From NCBI GenBank assembly GCA_907165065.1, contig OU015532.1, positions 44,742,839-44,806,838 of the forward strand: DNA of 64,000 bases, in the 5' to 3' direction. The number at the start of each line of letters is the position of its first letter. The first letter of the stretch is position 1. The position numbers were made by a program, and so were the translations under genes. The notes under the pieces were generated by a model. The model worked only from the letters and a program-made list of their open reading frames with translations. It was not told the DNA's origin and did no database searches. This document shows positions 60,623-64,000 of this stretch, piece by piece. The stretch comes from Caprimulgus europaeus (Eukaryota; Chordata; Aves; Caprimulgiformes; Caprimulgidae).

Positions 60623-61202
60623 AGGGATATTTATCAGTTCATTACTACTTGTTTATCTATCACAGCACCTTTGAGGCTCAGCTCCTGAGCAGGAGACCCA
60701 ATTTGTGAGAGGTTGTTGTCGCTCCAAGCCCAAGTCTTGCACTACCTGGGGTAGTTTTGTGCCGCTTTGCCCTTTGCTGAACCCTCTACCCACTCTTCTT
60801 ACCAGGCAGTCACAGCTACTCCTCACTGCTTTTGGGAAGGCTGGGGGACCAGCTTTGTCATGAGAGGATGCTCCTTGTCAAGTAGCTCTTACAGTTTGAC
60901 TTTTTAGAGACAGCCAGACCGCATGCCTCCTGCACACATCATTCCTTCATACATCATTTTACTGGGAGGGCGGGAGCATTGTACTTCCACAAATGCTGAC
61001 ATGGTACATTGCAATCTGTGCTACAGTCATTTATTAGCTGTATTTTATCCTTAACAGGCTATTTTATTAACATAAGGTAATTCAGCTGCACAAGAGCTCC
61101 AGAGTAAATAGTTCCACAGATTTTCACAGGCAGACCCTCCGCCATCCACTGCTGCACCGGTGTGTGATGTTACGGGCACTGCATCATGAGAACATGATCC
61201 TT

Positions 61203-61283
61203 GTCCCTGCTGATGGCAGGGGGGTTGGAACTACATTATCTTTTAGGTCCCTTCCAACCTAAACCATTTTGTGATTCTACAAA
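61203..61283 (+). mobile_element. CR1 LINE 3' end, short
   Basis: gatggcaggggggttggaac to accattttgtgattctac. Confidence 0.82.
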
Positions 61284-63059
61284 TCTCAGAATTCTCTTCC
61301 AAATTAGAGATGTACAGATCAAATTTAGCTCTGAAATAAAGTTTTAATTGAAGTAATCAATTCATCTATATCACATAAATATTTCCACGTGGTTTTCAGG
61401 TCCTGGTGGGGAAAAAAATGATTTTTGTAGCAAGTAATTTGTCACCTGTTTTGTTTTTTTTTGCATTCTAAACAATTTCATGTTGTTCTGATGCATCAGA
61501 GGCTGAAAATGATTGTGACTGTAAGCTAATAATAAGCAAAAAGCAAAATGACTGTCCAGACCTTATTGTCTGTAATGAGAAGAAAATTGCATATAATTAT
61601 AAACCTTTGATTTTTTTTTTACTCATCTCAGCTGTTGCTAATAGCATAATTGAAGCTAATCAGATTGCTTTGTAAAAAGAGCATTCACTTAAAGGGCCAC
61701 ACATTGCACTTAACTATAGCATTGAAGGATGTCAGGGGAAAACAGCCTTTAACTTTGCATTCAAAACAAGAGCTGAAGAAAAACAGTGGTAGGGAGCTAC
61801 AGTTTTGCCAACTCTCGTGACACTTGGTATTTTCCTTAAAGCTTCTAATTACATGGATTTCTCAGCTTTCATATTAAAAATAGTGCTTTCTTGTCCTCTG
61901 GCTGAGAGGTTGCAGAAAACCTGAGCTTATGTACAAAACACTGAAAGATTCCTAAGCTAGAAGTGACTAAAAGGCAGCCACCTTTTTGTTACTGCTTTAA
62001 ATGTCATGATTTTAAAGCTAATTTTGCCTGCTCAGTGGCTGGCTTTTTTTTCTTCCAGGCTACCAGTTCTCCTGCCTAATGACAGGGTGTTTAAAGTCAA
62101 GAACCACCTTTTTGTGTTCTGCCTTTGAGTAGCACCTGGGTCATCTTGCAGCCTCTACATCTGCCATTAAAACAAGTAATAATAACAATTAATACAATAA
62201 AAATTACTCTGTTGCAGGGTATTTTCAAAGCAAAACAAACTGTTTTATCAAAAGCACAAACATTAAAAATACAGAACCTGTCCAAGATGAACCCCATCAA
62301 AAAAGTTCTGCTGAGCTGAAAATGGTGTTTCCATTGGTAAGACCTGCATGGATAAGCAATTTAAAAAATACCTCTTTTGAAAAATGTGGAAAGATTCTTT
62401 TCCCATTTTCTTTACCCTTTTTTTGCACAGGAGCTTCATTTTTAGGTGTCTTTCACATTGTATCAGGAGGAGGAAAATGCCAACTTGATTTTTTTTTCTT
62501 TTAAGGAATTTTTTGGGGCTAACGTATCATGTTTTTGCCAAGTGAAAGCTTTGCTTTCCCCCAAAGTCTGAAAGCTATTTTCTTTTAGCTAGTAACATTT
62601 TTAATGACTTGCTTATCAAAGAAAAGGCTGTTTGGCTAATAGAAAGTGACAAAAGTGGTTTTAATAACTATTTAAATACAAACAGATACAAACTGAAGAT
62701 TGATGTAATCAGTAAAAACTTTGGAATGTCGTTTTTACTGTTTTGAAATTAAAACAGCTTCAACACTTTAAAAAATTTTCACCCAAATGGATTTTCATGT
62801 TCTGATCAATTCTAAGAATATGTGGGCAAAGAAATGCCTTAAAAATATTTTAAGGGGTCGATTCAGTGGATTTTCTTATTAAGAATGTTTTTATTTTATT
62901 TTAAATTTCCACTATCAGTTTCACCCAGACTTGTCTAAAATCATTTGTCTCATGTTTTATAACTATCCCTTCAAGGGGGAGGAAAAAATAGGTTGGAGGG
63001 TTTTTTCCCCAGTTTAGTTTATTTACACACTCCATATATTCCCTTTCATTGTTTCCCCA
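61284..63059. other. AT-rich repeat-free intergenic tract, candidate conserved non-coding DNA
   Basis: Nearly 1.8 kb without CR1. It contains clusters such as gctaataataagcaaaaagc, gcatataattataaacc and agcataattgaagctaatca that look like homeodomain/SOX-type sites. No open frame of note. Confidence 0.3.
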
Positions 63060-63099
63060 GTGTGGCATTTAGGCAATTTCCCCTGTTTGTCTGGTTCTT

Positions 63100-63468
63100 T
63101 CATACTTTAAAGAAGAATTGAGAAAATGCCCAAGCCAGCCCACAAACCCTTGCAGGAATAAACCTCTGTTGGCTCCAAATTCTTTTTTCAGTTTCAGGAT
63201 TATCTCTGCTCCAGAATCGCTGTCCGGGGACCGGGCTGAGCATCGGTTGGCACTGGTGAGCACTGCATCGTTCATTTGCATAGTCTATTATTACTGTTAC
63301 TATCATTATTATTTTATTTACTATTTTATTTCAATTATTAAATTATTTTTATCTCAACCCACAAATTTTCTCACTTTTACCCTTCCAATTCTCTCTCCCA
63401 TCCCATCGCGGGAGGGTGAGCGAGCAGCTGTGTGGTGCGTGGCTGCTGGCCAGGCTAAAACCACTACA
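63100..63468 (-). mobile_element. Bird LTR (ERV-type), 5' part, minus orientation
   Basis: On the minus strand it begins TGTAGTGGTTTTAGCCTGGC, continues with the cacacagc/gctcgctcaccctcc block, gatgggatgggagagagaat and gtgggttgagataaaaataa, a sequence order I recognise from abundant bird LTRs. The far (left) boundary is not clear. The family name is not assigned. Confidence 0.55.
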
Positions 63469-64000
63469 TCACCTTTCAGCACTGTCACTTGCTGTGGTGG
63501 CTTCCCAGTGTCACCCAGCTGCCCACCTGGGCCAGAAATCCAACACCATCCCTGCTGCAAAGCCAGGGCCCGAGGAAAAATCCTGCCACACCCGCTGCCT
63601 TCATTAACCACGACTCTCGCGTGGTGGCAGCGCCATGGCAAGTCCTTACCCCCAGGACTATGTTGCTTCTCTCCTGTGTTTTCCCAGCTTTCCTCACCAG
63701 TGGGATTTTCCTGTTGTGTATTCAGCTGCCGTGTCCCCTCCACCCAGGGCCAGGCTGTGGCTGCAGGGAGGGATGTGTGCCTGTTGGTGTGTGGGGAAGG
63801 TGGAACGCTGACCTTACTGGTATCCCAAAACCACCAGCACACGGAGGTGCCCCCAGAGCCATGTGCTATCAGGGACATCCCGTTGTGCCAGGGAAGGACA
63901 GGGCTGGGAGGCTCAGCTGGCTCAGCAGGGCTGAAAGGTGATGCGGTGGTTTTAGCCTGGCCAGCAGCCACGCACCACACAGCCGCTCGCTCACCCTCCT
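63411..64000. repeat. Inverted repeat of about 70 bp around a 449-bp centre
   Basis: 63410-63480 is the reverse complement of 63930-64000 with about four mismatches. The match includes 12 bases (gctgaaaggtga) beyond the LTR-like start on each side. The right arm is cut by the end of the window. Confidence 0.88.
63942..64000 (+). mobile_element. Bird LTR start, plus orientation, cut by window end
   Basis: tgcggtggttttagcctggc through cagccgctcgctcaccctcc matches the LTR start at 63468 in the opposite orientation. Confidence 0.55.

Noticed and set aside
63354-63980. 208-codon minus-strand frame and 150-codon plus-strand frame
   Set aside because: Lie across the inverted LTR-like repeat and its centre; no similarity recognised.

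Overview
The window is nuclear DNA from a bird. CR1 LINE 3' ends lie throughout in both orientations, an endogenous retrovirus with a tRNA-Trp-type primer site sits in one intron, and bird-type LTR sequence lies at the right edge. The main gene encodes a protein I recognise as PRDM11. No species can be named.

PRDM11 runs on the minus strand over most of the window. Seven coding exons were found by reading splice sites on that strand: 34496-34381, 33927-33824, 32784-32522, 31563-31496, 9644-9457, 6349-5699 and 4874-2710. All phases agree and the total is 3555 bp (1184 codons plus stop). The first six exons carry the N-terminus, zinc knuckle, PR/SET domain, basic segment and coiled coil. The seventh is one large exon coding about 720 residues related to hAT transposases. 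If translation instead reads through the donor of the sixth exon, it stops at 5550 after 512 residues, and an AATAAA lies on the minus strand at 5443-5438. The locus therefore appears to offer a short PR-domain form and a long PR-hAT fusion. A CpG island at about 52.2-53.65 kb with a strong minus-strand donor is the likely promoter and non-coding first exon.

The 21.9 kb intron between the exons at 9.6 and 31.5 kb holds two further units. At 11117-16326, in antisense orientation to PRDM11, is a betaretrovirus-like provirus with two 526-bp LTRs that look identical and a 6-bp target duplication. Its gag is broken, its protease is a fragment, pol is missing and only an env tail can be argued for. 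At 24649-21875, on the same strand as PRDM11, is a two-exon gene for a 337-residue Myb/SANT-like DNA-binding protein with a C-terminal coiled coil. An AATAAA lies about 15 bases after its stop.

From 34.5 to 52 kb the sequence is intron-like with many CR1 copies. From 54 to 64 kb it is intergenic, with CR1 fragments, AT-rich unique tracts that resemble conserved non-coding elements, and an inverted pair of LTR ends at the edge. The less expected items are the PRDM11-hAT fusion, the nested Myb/SANT gene, the very young but gutted provirus with an internal A19 tract, and four strong fold-back sequences (18.45, 26.29, 45.86 and 52.21 kb).
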